NCBI RefSeq assembly: GCF_004214935.1
Contig: NZ_SFCC01000002.1
Coordinates: 434,001-498,000, forward strand
Direction of reading: 5' to 3'
DNA length: 64,000 nucleotides
From: Amycolatopsis suaedae
Lineage (GTDB): Bacteria > Actinomycetota > Actinomycetes > Mycobacteriales > Pseudonocardiaceae
Below are positions 52,458 to 61,207 of the stretch, piece by piece. A program made the position numbers and the translations under genes. The notes under the pieces are model-generated. The model was given only the letters and a program-made list of their open reading frames with translations. It was not told where the DNA came from and ran no database searches. Every line of letters starts with the position of its first letter. The first letter of the stretch is position 1.

Positions 52458-53154
52458 CCCGGGCGCGGCGGCGGGCACGGTTGCCACGCTGCAGCCACCA
52501 CTCGACCACCAGCAGCGGGATCACCCAGCCCAGCCACGCGCTCAGCCCGGCGATCGCGTGCCCGAGCGCGACCGGGCTGCCCTGGAACGTCGTGTCCAGC
52601 TGGGGACCGAGCACGGCTTCGGCCACCGGCGCCCAGACCCGGTTGGTGATCGTCGACGCGGTGAGCGTGAAGCTGCGGATCATCCACTTGCGATGGTCGC
52701 CGAACCGCCGCTGCCGGGCTGTCCGGTAGCCGGCGATCGTCGTGCCCAGCCACACGACCGACAGCAGCACGTGGCTGGCCGCGGCGACCGGGCCGAACGG
52801 GGTCATGAACCCGACCGTCAACGCGGCCAGGCCGGCCGGAAGCACACCGGCGAACACGTAGATCCTGCCCGCCCACCGGTGCGCCACCTGGTGGCGTTGC
52901 CGGAACCAGGGCCAGACCTGCAGAAACCCGGTGACCATGGCGACGGTGCCGAAACCGATGTGCACCAGCAGGATCGGGTAGTGCCCGGCGAAGCTCTGCG
53001 GCACCAGCGACCGTGCCGGGTCGAAGCCGACGTAGTTCGGCAGCGTGTAGGCCAGGAACGCGACGATGACCGCGCCCAGCGGCAGTACCCACGGTCGTCG
53101 CCACCACGGCGTGCTCCGGGCCGCAACCGGCCGTTCCACGGTCGCTGTGCTCAT
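52435..53154 (-). CDS. DUF2306-family membrane protein
   Basis: 239 residues, six or seven membrane helices. Typical features: HYPILLVHIGFGTVAMVTGF, HRWAGRIYVFAGVLPAGL and RRFGDHRKWMIRSFTLTAS, with His residues spaced as in a heme- or quinone-linked membrane protein. DUF2306 has no established function. ATG 53154 follows GGAGGGGAC. Start region is 557 bp from the Lrp gene start; both face minus. Confidence 0.88.
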   Translation of the reverse strand: MSTATVERPVAARSTPWWRRPWVLPLGAVIVAFLAYTLPNYVGFDPARSLVPQSFAGHYPILLVHIGFGTVAMVTGFLQVWPWFRQRHQVAHRWAGRIYVFAGVLPAGLAALTVGFMTPFGPVAAASHVLLSVVWLGTTIAGYRTARQRRFGDHRKWMIRSFTLTASTITNRVWAPVAEAVLGPQLDTTFQGSPVALGHAIAGLSAWLGWVIPLLVVEWWLQRGNRARRRARVSSPAKS

Positions 53155-53261
53155 GTCCCCTCCAGTCACGTTCCCGTTGTCCGGAAACAAAACTAGGGAT
53201 TTCCGGGCACCGTCCCCATGGTGTGGACCGGCGAACCCGCGGTGGGGACAACCCCCGTGGC

Positions 53262-53711
53262 TCAGAGTTCGAGGATGCTGCCGGGGGTGAGCGGGATGTG
53301 GTGCAACAGCAGGCGGCTGCGGACCTCTCGCACGCCGTGCTCGCGTTTGAGCACCGCCAGTACGCCCTCGAACTCCTCGGTCCCCGTGCAGGCCACCCTG
53401 ATCTGGTAGTCGTACTCCCCGGTGACCCGGAACGCCTCGATCACCTGCGGGATACCGGCGAGCCCGCGGTGGAACTCGTCGTTGTCGGTGCCCTCCCGCA
53501 GCCGCAGGTCACTGATCAGGTGCAGCGGCCTGCCGATCGCGGTGTGGTCCAGCGTCGCGTGGTAGCCGCGGATGACACCGGACGCGTGCAGCTTCCGCAC
53601 CCGGTCCGCGGTCGTGTTGGCCGACAGCCGCACCGCGCGGGCCAGCTCCTGGTAGGTGAGCCTGCCGTCCTCCAGCAGCAACGCCACGAGCTGCCGATCA
53701 ATGGCGTCCAT
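53262..53711 (-). CDS. Lrp/AsnC-family transcriptional regulator
   Basis: 149 residues: N-terminal helix-turn-helix (DAIDRQLVALLLEDGRLTYQ, ELARAVRLSANTTADRVRKL) and a C-terminal RAM ligand-binding domain (EAFRVTGEYDYQIRVACTG). Members bind amino acids and control their metabolism or export. ATG 53711 chosen. The divergent gene at 53825, 114 bp away, is a likely target. Confidence 0.93.
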   Translation of the reverse strand: MDAIDRQLVALLLEDGRLTYQELARAVRLSANTTADRVRKLHASGVIRGYHATLDHTAIGRPLHLISDLRLREGTDNDEFHRGLAGIPQVIEAFRVTGEYDYQIRVACTGTEEFEGVLAVLKREHGVREVRSRLLLHHIPLTPGSILEL

Positions 53712-53824
53712 TCGTGAAAACCTCGCTTCGAATCGACGAATACCGAGATTATCACGGCTTAACCGCACAGTAATCCGAGATTTCCGAGACAAAATAGGCC
53801 CGAGACTTGGCAGGGTCGAGACAT

Positions 53825-54484
53825 GTGGAGGTACTACTCAAGGCACTGCTGGCCCCGGTACTCGTCCTGCTCGTCTCACTCGCCCAGCGCCGCTGGGGCG
53901 ACCGGCTGGGTGGCAGGCTCACCGCGCTGCCGCTGACGTCCGGCCCGTTCGTGCTCGTACTCGCCCTGACCGACGGCGCCGACGCCGGCCGGGAAGCCGT
54001 GCACGGCGTCCTGCTCGGCATGCCGGCGATCGTGGTGTTCTGTGCCGGTTACACGGCACTCGCTCCTCGGCTGCCGGGCTGGGCGGCGCTCGCCATCGCC
54101 GTGTCGGCGACGGCCGCGACCTGCGCCGCGACGGCCCTGCTCGCGCCGCCGTTGTGGTTGTCGCTGACGGCCGTCGCGGCGGCCGTGCTCTACCGGAAGC
54201 GTCCCGCGCCGACCGCCGCCGAGAGCCCGCCGGGCTGGGAGCTGCCCTGCCGGGTCACGACCAGTGCGCTGCTCGTCCTCGTGCTCGGGCTGGTGTCCAC
54301 AGTGGTCAGTCCGGGGGTGGCGGGCGTGCTGGCGACGTTCCCGGTGCTGGCCTGCGTGATGACCGCGGGGACCCGGCTGTCCGGGCGGCGGGCCGCGTCG
54401 GTCGAGCTGACCCGCGGGCTGCTCGCCGGTACGCCGCCCACCGCGGCCCTCTTCGTTGTGACCCTGGCCGCGATGACGATCTAG
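53825..54484 (+). CDS. Polytopic membrane protein divergent from Lrp
   Basis: 219 residues with about seven membrane helices; GTG 53825 is the likely start. SLAQRRWGDRLGGRLTALPL, TSGPFVLVLALTDGADAG and GVAGVLATFPVLACVMT are notable and give a pseudo-symmetric look. No family recognised with confidence. Placement next to an Lrp regulator suggests an amino-acid or metabolite exporter, which is inference. The stop interlocks with the SodC-like stop (CTAG). Confidence 0.75.
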   Translation: MEVLLKALLAPVLVLLVSLAQRRWGDRLGGRLTALPLTSGPFVLVLALTDGADAGREAVHGVLLGMPAIVVFCAGYTALAPRLPGWAALAIAVSATAATCAATALLAPPLWLSLTAVAAAVLYRKRPAPTAAESPPGWELPCRVTTSALLVLVLGLVSTVVSPGVAGVLATFPVLACVMTAGTRLSGRRAASVELTRGLLAGTPPTAALFVVTLAAMTI

Positions 54485-55035
54485 AAGTTCACCGTCAGGC
54501 ACGCCAGCCGGGAACCCGCGGTTCCGGCGTGGCCGGGGTCGGTGTGCGTGTGGTGCTCGTGGATGACAACGGACCCGGCGCGGCGCTCACCGAATCGCCA
54601 GTCCACAGTGGACTTCGCAACGGCGGAGCCGAGCCGGTTCGTGGTGAAGTCGAGCCAGACCTCGTTGCGCGGGTTGGCGTAGGCGGGATCGACCGACGGC
54701 TGCTTCGGGTCGACCCGGTGCTGGAAGTGCGGGCCTGCCGCGTCGCCGGTGGCACCACACGGCTTGGTGTGCACGTGGGCGCCGTACTCGCGGTCGGGCC
54801 GCAGGCCGTGGACGATCAGCTTCGTCCGCAGGCCGGTTGCCTGGCTGGACACGGCCAGCACCGACGCCCGCGACCCGACGGGCACCAGGTCCGGCTTGTA
54901 CGTCGTGGCGACGGCACCCGGCCGGTAGGTGTCGAAACGGCCACTCGCACCGACGAAGCGGGACGGCTCGGCCGCCTGCGCGGTTCCGGCGGTCAGGAGC
55001 AGGGTGGCGGCGGTCAGCATGAGGAGACGGCGCAT
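54481..55035 (-). CDS. Secreted Cu/Zn superoxide dismutase-like protein lacking the zinc site
   Basis: 184 residues with a signal peptide (about 1-22). The SOD beta-barrel features are H87 and H89 (GAHVH), H103 (GPHF), H159 (VIHEHHTH), the Cys pair C93/C179 and R176 in GSRLACL, matching the copper ligands, disulfide and active-site Arg. The region where zinc ligands should lie (about 107-130) lacks the His/Asp set. This fits copper-only SODs or an inactive relative. ATG 55035 has GGGAG upstream. Confidence 0.8.
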   Translation of the reverse strand: MRRLLMLTAATLLLTAGTAQAAEPSRFVGASGRFDTYRPGAVATTYKPDLVPVGSRASVLAVSSQATGLRTKLIVHGLRPDREYGAHVHTKPCGATGDAAGPHFQHRVDPKQPSVDPAYANPRNEVWLDFTTNRLGSAVAKSTVDWRFGERRAGSVVIHEHHTHTDPGHAGTAGSRLACLTVNF

Positions 55036-55114
55036 ACGCCACTCCCTATCGCGATCACCCTGCCGGACGCCAGGGCATGTAGCCCGATCGAGTGAATTGG
55101 TTCTATAAACGTCG

Positions 55115-55129
55115 TACAATCACGGGGTG
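55115..55129 (+). promoter_or_regulatory. Leaderless promoter for the EamA gene (TACAAT -10 six bases before GTG)
   Basis: TACAAT at 55115-55120 is a good -10 box, and the GTG of the EamA gene begins at 55127, so transcription would start on or next to the start codon. No Shine-Dalgarno sequence is present. The -35 element is weak. Confidence 0.55.
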
Positions 55130-56041
55130 AACCAGACTCCGGCCGACCGCACCTGGCTCGTGGCGATCGCCGCCGCCCTGTGGGGGACCGACGGCCTGCT
55201 CCGCCTCCCGCTCGCCAACGCGCTGCCGTCCGCGACCGTGGTGTTCTGGGAGCACCTGATCGTGGTCGTCGTGCTGATCCCGTTCATCCCGAGGGCCCTG
55301 CGGGCGCTGTGGCGGTGCAGCGCGCGGGAACGGCTGGCGGTGCTGGTCATCGGCGCCGGCTCGTCGGCGCTGGCGACCGCGTTGTTCACCGCCGCCTTCC
55401 GCGCCGGCGGCCCGATCACGCCGCTGGTGCTGCAGAAGCTGCAGCCGGTGTTCGTCGTGCTGGCCGCGTTCGTGGTGCTCAGGGAACGGATCCGGCCCGC
55501 CTACCTCGCCTTCGCCGTCCCGGCGGTCGTGGGTGCCTGGCTGCTGGCCTTCGCCGACCCGTTCGACATCCAGCTGACCGTGCTCGGCGCGGCACTGCTG
55601 GCGGTCGGCGCCGCGGCGCTGTGGGCCGCGGGCACGGTGCTCGGCAGGCTGGTGTCGAAGACGATCGCGCCCCGCGAGGTCACCGTGCTGCGGTTCACCG
55701 TCGGCCTGCCCGTCTCGGCGGTGATCGTCGCCGTGCAGGGCGTTTCGTTCCTCCCCGGATGGGGTAATGCTGGTGGGCTAGTGCTGCTTGCCTTCGTCCC
55801 CGGGCTGCTCGCGCTGAGCCTGTACTACCTGGGCCTGCGTGCCACCCCCGCGGCCAGGGCGACGCTGGCGGAGCTGGCGTTCCCGGTCACGGCCGCGTTG
55901 ATCGGGGTGTCGTTCCTCGGCGCCCAGCTGACGCTCACCCAGTGGCTCGGGTTGGTCGTCGTGATCGCCTCGGTCACGGCGCTGGGCTGGCACGAGAAGG
56001 TGCGGCGCAAGCCGGTGGTCCACGAACTGGAGGCGGTGTGA
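55127..56041 (+). CDS. EamA/DMT-family transporter
   Basis: 304 residues, ten membrane helices in two EamA halves: AAALWGTDGLLRLPLANALP, VVFWEHLIVVVVLIPF, AGGPITPLVLQKLQPVFVVL and the second-half AARATLAELAFPVTAALIGV. Drug/metabolite exporters of this group move amino acids or nucleotide-derived metabolites; substrate unknown. GTG start without a Shine-Dalgarno (see promoter). Its TGA overlaps the DUF6328 GTG. Confidence 0.9.
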   Translation: MNQTPADRTWLVAIAAALWGTDGLLRLPLANALPSATVVFWEHLIVVVVLIPFIPRALRALWRCSARERLAVLVIGAGSSALATALFTAAFRAGGPITPLVLQKLQPVFVVLAAFVVLRERIRPAYLAFAVPAVVGAWLLAFADPFDIQLTVLGAALLAVGAAALWAAGTVLGRLVSKTIAPREVTVLRFTVGLPVSAVIVAVQGVSFLPGWGNAGGLVLLAFVPGLLALSLYYLGLRATPAARATLAELAFPVTAALIGVSFLGAQLTLTQWLGLVVVIASVTALGWHEKVRRKPVVHELEAV

Positions 56042-56514
56042 GCACTACCCCTGGAACGAGATCGGCCGGGGAGGAGACCGAGAACGAGCGCCTCACCCGC
56101 AACGTCAACGAGCTGCTCGGCGAGCTGCGGGTCGCGCAGGCCGGTGTGCAGATCCTGTTCGGGTTCCTGCTCACCGTGGTCTTCACCGATCACTTCCGCG
56201 CCGCCAGCGGCTTCGAGAAGGGCCTGCACCTGGTCGCCGTGCTGCTCGCGGTGACCTCGACCGCGCTGCTCACCGCACCCGCAGCCTGGCACCGGGTCCT
56301 GTTTCGCGGCGGCAGACGCGACGACATCCTGCGGGTCGGCAACCGCTCGGTGATCTTCGGACTCGCCTGCCTCGGCGCCGCCGTGACCGCCACCGTCTCG
56401 CTGATCGGGAAGGTCGTCTACGGCCCGATCGCGATGGCCATCCTCGGCGGCGCCACGGCGGTGATGTTCGGCGTCGTCTGGTTCCTCGTCCCGCACCGCC
56501 TGGAAGACCGCTAA
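56038..56514 (+). CDS. DUF6328 family membrane protein
   Basis: 158 residues, four membrane helices after a charged N-terminus (ENERLTRNVNELLGELRVAQ). AGVQILFGFLLTVVFTDHF and APAAWHRVLFRGGRRDDIL mark the family. GTG 56038 shares bases with the EamA stop, so it is coupled to that transporter. Function unknown. Stop interlocks by 4 bp with the Gre factor stop. Confidence 0.87.
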   Translation: MSTTPGTRSAGEETENERLTRNVNELLGELRVAQAGVQILFGFLLTVVFTDHFRAASGFEKGLHLVAVLLAVTSTALLTAPAAWHRVLFRGGRRDDILRVGNRSVIFGLACLGAAVTATVSLIGKVVYGPIAMAILGGATAVMFGVVWFLVPHRLEDR

Positions 56515-56987
56515 CGCGGCAGGTTCAGCGACAGCACCTTCGCGCTCTGCTCACCCCGCGGGGTCCGGTAGGTGATGGTGTCGCCCTTCGACTTGCCGAT
56601 CAGTGCCCGGCCCAGCGGGCTGTCCGCGGTCAGCGCGGTGACGTCGTCCTCGGTCGTCTCGTCGGCGAAGGCCACCACCCGCATGGTCTCCTCCTCGCCG
56701 TCGGAGAACCGCAGCTTCACCGTGGTCCCGTCGGGCAGCTGGCCCTCCCTGCGGGCCGCCGCCTCCGGCGACTCGCCGTGGGTGAGCATGTCGGTGATCT
56801 CCCTGATGCGGCGGTCGATCCACGCCGTGGTCTCCGCCCGCTCCAGCAGCCCGGCCTGGTCCGCGCTGTCCCCGACCGGGTCCTCCTCACGCAGGTTCAG
56901 CGCCTGGCTACTGCGTTGTTCCCGGAGCCGGGCGAGCTCGTCCTCCAGCCGCTCCCGGGCGGCAGGGCTCAAGTTGCTCGCGGCCAT
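56511..56987 (-). CDS. GreA/GreB-family transcription elongation factor
   Basis: 158 residues: an N-terminal coiled coil (AARERLEDELARLREQRSSQ through the tip EDPVGDSADQAGLLERAE) and a C-terminal FKBP-like domain (LPDGTTVKLRFSDGEEETMR, LTADSPLGRALIGKSKGDTI). The coiled-coil tip has GDSADQ where GreA has GDLSEN, so acidic residues remain but spacing differs. It may rescue backtracked RNA polymerase, or be a non-cleaving Gre homologue. ATG 56987 has GGGAGG upstream. Confidence 0.88.
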   Translation of the reverse strand: MAASNLSPAARERLEDELARLREQRSSQALNLREEDPVGDSADQAGLLERAETTAWIDRRIREITDMLTHGESPEAAARREGQLPDGTTVKLRFSDGEEETMRVVAFADETTEDDVTALTADSPLGRALIGKSKGDTITYRTPRGEQSAKVLSLNLPR

Positions 56988-57055
56988 CTGGTCCTCCCGG
57001 AAATCGCGGCTGAGACGGATTTCCCATTGTCCAGCCCGAGCGGGTTCCCGACCAC

Positions 57056-57727
57056 TCAAACGTCATCGGAAGTGATCAGACAGTCCTTGACCACCGAGAG
57101 CACCGGGCCGCCCGGGTCGGTCAGCTCGGCGAGCCTGCCCGGGTCGGTGAGCAGCCCGGCCAGCGCGAGGTCGACGAAGCTCGCCGCCACGGTCTCGACC
57201 GGATCCGGCCCGGCCGGGTCGAACCACGTCCACGCCCAGTGCGCCGAGCCGAACAGGAACAGGCTGCGCAGCCGGGTGTCGCCCGGCCGCAGCTCGCCAC
57301 TCTCGATGCCGGCGTCGAGCACCGACCGCACCAGGTCCAGGTACTCGGCCCGCAGCCGCGCGCCCTCCGCCATCGACACGTGCTGGGCCAGCCGTGCGAT
57401 CTCCCGCTGGAACGCGACGGTCGCCTCGCGGTCGTGCACCTGGTACAGCACGAACGCGAACAGCAGCGCGGCCAGCCGGTTCGACGGTCTGGACAGCCGC
57501 CGCAGCACGGCACGGGCCTCGTTCAGCCTGCGGCGCATGTAGGACTCGTGCAGCGCCGCGAGCAGGCGGTCCTTCGTGCCGTAGTGATGCACGATGGTGC
57601 CCTTGGAGATGCCCAGTTCCTGTGCCAGGTCACCGAAGTTCGTGCCGTCGTAGCCACGTTCGGCGACGCTGCGGGTGAAGGCCGCCAGGATTGCCGGCGA
57701 CTTGCCGGCCGTTCTGCTCCTGCCCAT
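57056..57727 (-). CDS. TetR-family regulator, downstream of molybdenum hydroxylase genes
   Basis: 223 residues: TetR helix-turn-helix SPAILAAFTRSVAERGYDGT, FGDLAQELGISKGTIVHHYG; helical C-terminal ligand domain. ATG 57727 is 23 bp after the stop of the [2Fe-2S] subunit gene, so it is probably the last gene of the hydroxylase operon and may regulate it. Confidence 0.92.
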   Translation of the reverse strand: MGRSRTAGKSPAILAAFTRSVAERGYDGTNFGDLAQELGISKGTIVHHYGTKDRLLAALHESYMRRRLNEARAVLRRLSRPSNRLAALLFAFVLYQVHDREATVAFQREIARLAQHVSMAEGARLRAEYLDLVRSVLDAGIESGELRPGDTRLRSLFLFGSAHWAWTWFDPAGPDPVETVAASFVDLALAGLLTDPGRLAELTDPGGPVLSVVKDCLITSDDV

Positions 57728-57750
57728 GCGGGGACGGTAGTCCTGTTTGG

Positions 57751-58206
57751 TCACATCTTGGCGGCGGCCTTCTTGATCGCTTCCCTGATACGGAAATAGG
57801 TTCCGCAGCGGCAGACGTTCTCGATCGCGTCGATCTCCGCGTCGGTCGGGTTCGGGTTGCGTTTCAACAGCGCGACGGTCGCCATGATCTGGCCGGGCTG
57901 GCAGTAGCCGCACTGCGCGACGTCCATCTCCAGCCAGGCTTCCTGCACCGGGTGCAGGTCGTCGCCGTCGGCGAGGCCCTCGATGGTGGTGACCTCCCGG
58001 CCCGCCGCCTCGGCGACCGGCACGACGCACGGGTTGACCGCCTTGCCGTCCAGGTGGCTGGTGCACGCCTTGCAGACGTTGATGCCGCAGCCGTACTTCG
58101 GACCGGTGACGCCGAGCTTGTCGCGCAACGCCCACAGCAGCGGCAGATCTGCCGGTGCGTCGACGGAGACCGTCTTCCCGTTGAGGGTGAAGGTGTACTG
58201 GGGCAT
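57751..58206 (-). CDS. Molybdenum hydroxylase [2Fe-2S] subunit (xanthine dehydrogenase/IorA family)
   Basis: 151 residues. Plant-ferredoxin-type N-terminal cluster cysteines in KYGCGINVCKACTSHL with a later C in GKAVNPC, and the second cluster in AQCGYCQPGQ and NVCRCGTY. It passes electrons from the Mo-pterin subunit. No signal peptide of its own. ATG 58206 follows GAGAGG; 10 bp separate it from the large-subunit stop. Confidence 0.94.
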   Translation of the reverse strand: MPQYTFTLNGKTVSVDAPADLPLLWALRDKLGVTGPKYGCGINVCKACTSHLDGKAVNPCVVPVAEAAGREVTTIEGLADGDDLHPVQEAWLEMDVAQCGYCQPGQIMATVALLKRNPNPTDAEIDAIENVCRCGTYFRIREAIKKAAAKM

Positions 58207-58216
58207 GGGGTTCCTC

Positions 58217-60448
58217 TCAGCGCGGGAACGGCTCGAAGTCGACGTCGAAGTTGATCGGGAAGCGGCGTGGCTTGGTGCCGGTCGCCCGTGCGTAGGCGTT
58301 GGCGATGGCCCCCACCGCGGCCGGGACACCCAGCTCACCGGCTCCGCCGGGTTCGCCGTTCGCGGGCAGCACGAAGACCTGCACCTTCGGCGGCGCGTCC
58401 TTCTGCCGCGCGTAGTGGAACTGCGAGTAGCTGCCCTCCAGCGGCAGCCCCTTGTCCAGGTGCAGCCCCGCGCGCAGCGTGGTGGCGATGGCGTCGGTCA
58501 GCCCGCCGAGCATCTGCGCCTCCAGGCCACGCGGGTTGATCGGCCTGCCGACGTCGACCGCGATCGTCGCCCTGGTCACCCTCGGTTTCTTCGGGTCGCG
58601 GGCGTCGATCTCGACCAGGCACGCGGTCCGGGACTTGTACTCCTCGTGGAAACCGATGCCCTGCGCGAACCCCTTCGGCATCGCCTTGCCCCACTGACCG
58701 GCGGTGGCGACCTTGTCCAGCACGGCCCGCTGCTTGTCGTTCTTCAGGCTGGCCCTGCGGAACTGGTACGGGTCCTTGCCCAGTTTGGCCGCGATCTCGT
58801 CGACCATGATCTCCTCGGCGCCGCGGGCGGTGGCCGAGTAGACCGAGCGCCAGCTCGCGGTGTTCAGCGGCAGCGCGACCTCGTTGAGCAGGTTGGTCAC
58901 CACGCCGAAGTTGTAGGGCGTCTTGACCGTGGTGAGGAAGACCGTCTGCGCGAAGCTGAGGTTGCCGCCGACCGGCAGCGACGCGGCGGTGGCGGTGAGG
59001 ATCTCGCCGAGGCCGTGCCGCAGGTCGGTCTCGACGCTGGCCACCCTGTGCTCGTAGGTGAGCACGTTGCCCAGCGCGAACGTCGCCCGGATCTTGTGGT
59101 GGGTGGCACCGCGAGCGCGGCCGTGCCGCATGTCGTCGATGCGGGTCCACATCAGCTTGACCGGCCTGCCCGCGGCCTTGGACACGTGCGCGGCCTCGAG
59201 CGCGCCGTCGAAGAACAGCCTGCGGCCGAACGAGCCGCCACCCTGCACGACGTGCACGGTGACCTTGTTCTCCGGCAGGCCGATCTCCCGCGCGATCGTC
59301 TGCTTGGCCACGATCGGCGACTTCAGCGACGACCAGATCTCCGCACGGTCCGCTCGCACGTCGGCGATGGCGGAGTTGGTCTCCAGCGGCGCGTGGCTGA
59401 CGAACGCGAAGTCGAACTCGGCGTCGACGTGCTGCGTCAGCAGCGGCGGCACGACGAACGGCAGTGCTGCCGCCCGGAGCTTCTCCCGGACGTCGTCGTC
59501 GGACAGGTTCGCGTTCGGTCCCGGGTTCCAGGTGACCTTCAGCTTGTCCTTGGCGGCGATGGCCTGGCCGAACGTCTCCGCGATCACCGCGACCCCGGTC
59601 GGCACCTTCACGACGTCGACCACGCCCGGCATCGCGCGGGCGGCCGAGTCGTCGACGCTGCGGACGGTGCCGCGGATCGTCGGCGGATGCCGGACGACGG
59701 CTGGCAACGCGCCGGGAACGACGTCGAGGTCGAGGGTGTACCGCTGCTTGCCGGTGACCATGGCACGGGCGTCGATCCGGTTGACCGGCGTGCCGACCAG
59801 TTCGTGCTCGGACTCCTTCTTCGGCGTCACCGCCACGGCCGAGCGGCTGACCTTGGCGGCGGCGACGGTCAGCTCGCCGAACCGGGCACGCTGACCGCCC
59901 GGCGCGAGCACGGCACCGTCCCTTATGGACAGTCGGCCGGCCGGGGCGTCGAAGCGCTCGGCGGCGGCGGTGAGCAGCCGGGCCCGTGCGGCGGCCGCGG
60001 CCGAGCGCACCGGGCCGTAGACCGAGCGGATCGTGTTGGAGCCGCCGGTGAGCTGGTTGAACAGCAGTTCCGAGCGGGCGTCGGACAGCGGCACCTCGAC
60101 GCGGTCCAGCGGGATCGAAAGCTCCTCGGCGACCAGCATCGCCACCGCGGTGGTGATGCCCTGGCCGACTTCGGCGCGCGGCAGGTACAGGCGCACGCGG
60201 TCGTCCTCGCTGACCTCCAGGACCAGCATGTTCGCCGTCGGCGTGCCGGCGAGAATCAGAATGTCGCCGAGGTCGACGATGTCGGCGGGCCCGGGCAGGC
60301 TCGGCACCTGCGCGCCCGCGGGGGCGTCGGCGCCGAGGTTGGTGGCGATCGTCAGGGTGGGCGCGGCGACCAGGAACGTCAGGAAGCTGCGGCGAGCGAT
60401 TCCGCCGCCGGCTTCGGGTTGGGCGGGTTCGGTGGTGGGGCTGGCCAT
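58217..60448 (-). CDS. Molybdopterin-binding large subunit of a xanthine dehydrogenase-family oxidoreductase, Tat-exported
   Basis: 743 residues. N-terminal twin-arginine signal IARRSFLTFLVAAPTLTIA (R19, R20). Mo-cofactor segments include PRAEVGQGITTAVAMLVAEE, GGGSFGRRLFFDGALEAAHV and the C-terminal GEPGGAGELGVPAAVGAIANA with the active-site Glu. Related to isoquinoline 1-oxidoreductase and aldehyde oxidoreductases that pair with a small Fe-S subunit and have no FAD subunit here. Electrons probably go to a membrane cytochrome or quinone. ATG 60448 is used; the ORF extends 11 codons upstream. Confidence 0.92.
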   Translation of the reverse strand: MASPTTEPAQPEAGGGIARRSFLTFLVAAPTLTIATNLGADAPAGAQVPSLPGPADIVDLGDILILAGTPTANMLVLEVSEDDRVRLYLPRAEVGQGITTAVAMLVAEELSIPLDRVEVPLSDARSELLFNQLTGGSNTIRSVYGPVRSAAAAARARLLTAAAERFDAPAGRLSIRDGAVLAPGGQRARFGELTVAAAKVSRSAVAVTPKKESEHELVGTPVNRIDARAMVTGKQRYTLDLDVVPGALPAVVRHPPTIRGTVRSVDDSAARAMPGVVDVVKVPTGVAVIAETFGQAIAAKDKLKVTWNPGPNANLSDDDVREKLRAAALPFVVPPLLTQHVDAEFDFAFVSHAPLETNSAIADVRADRAEIWSSLKSPIVAKQTIAREIGLPENKVTVHVVQGGGSFGRRLFFDGALEAAHVSKAAGRPVKLMWTRIDDMRHGRARGATHHKIRATFALGNVLTYEHRVASVETDLRHGLGEILTATAASLPVGGNLSFAQTVFLTTVKTPYNFGVVTNLLNEVALPLNTASWRSVYSATARGAEEIMVDEIAAKLGKDPYQFRRASLKNDKQRAVLDKVATAGQWGKAMPKGFAQGIGFHEEYKSRTACLVEIDARDPKKPRVTRATIAVDVGRPINPRGLEAQMLGGLTDAIATTLRAGLHLDKGLPLEGSYSQFHYARQKDAPPKVQVFVLPANGEPGGAGELGVPAAVGAIANAYARATGTKPRRFPINFDVDFEPFPR

Positions 60449-60585
60449 GCGGAAACCCTCGCAATGTGGTGGGGACAGCACGTCAGTGGGCTGTTACCCG
60501 CGTCACGCTAACCCTGACCGGGCGTACGGTCCAGATGCCGGTATTACCCCATTCAGGTGCATCTCGACTGGTCTGTTCGCTAAAA

Positions 60586-60599
60586 AATATCATGGTATT
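60586..60599. promoter_or_regulatory. Near-palindromic operator candidate AATATCATGGTATT
   Basis: The box lies 8 bp before the TetR ATG at 60608, in an AT-rich patch, and has two mismatches to perfect symmetry. It also overlaps the region upstream of the divergent hydroxylase operon (start 60448, 137 bp away). Confidence 0.5.
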
Positions 60600-60607
60600 A
60601 TTCAGGC

Positions 60608-61207
60608 ATGGTTCGCACCGCTGACGCCGAAACCCGTCGCATGCAGGTGGCCGACGCCCTGTTGCGGGTGGTGGCCCGGGACGGCCTGGCCGGGGCCAAG
60701 CTGGTGAACGTCGCCGACGAGGCGGGGGTGTCGGTCGGCCTCGTGCAGAGCTACTTCCGGTCGAAGACCGACCTGCTCCGGTTCGCGGTCGAGGCACTGC
60801 TCGACCGGACCGAGCGGCGGGTGGACGACGTGCGGTCGGTCCGCCCGCTGCGGGAGGCGCTCCGTCAGCTCGCGGAGTTGCTGCTGCCGCTGGACGACGA
60901 TCGCCGCGACGAGGCCGCGGTGTGGCTGGCGTTTCTCCCGGTCACCCTGACCGATCCGGAAATGGCCGCGATGCACCGCGCCGCCATCGACCGTCAGCTG
61001 GCCGGTGTCGACCGGGCGTTCGCGGCCTCGCGGACGCTCGGCGAACTGACCCGGAAGGTCGATCCGGCGCTGGAGGCGATGGCGCTGACCGCGTTTCTCG
61101 ACGGCCTGTCCAACTACATGGTGACCATGCCGCACGTGTTCGACGCCGAGTCCGCGCGACGGATGCTGCGGACGTATCTCGACCGGATTTTCGAGGGGGA
61201 CGAATGA
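60608..61207 (+). CDS. TetR-family regulator divergent from molybdenum hydroxylase operon
   Basis: 199 residues. Helix-turn-helix RRMQVADALLRVVARDGLAG and VADEAGVSVGLVQSYFRSK; the BetI-like C-terminal domain has LAFLPVTLTDPEMAAMHRAA. Stop overlaps the start of the DUF3159 gene (ATGA), so the two are coupled. Target is either itself, DUF3159 or the hydroxylase operon. Confidence 0.92.
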   Translation: MVRTADAETRRMQVADALLRVVARDGLAGAKLVNVADEAGVSVGLVQSYFRSKTDLLRFAVEALLDRTERRVDDVRSVRPLREALRQLAELLLPLDDDRRDEAAVWLAFLPVTLTDPEMAAMHRAAIDRQLAGVDRAFAASRTLGELTRKVDPALEAMALTAFLDGLSNYMVTMPHVFDAESARRMLRTYLDRIFEGDE

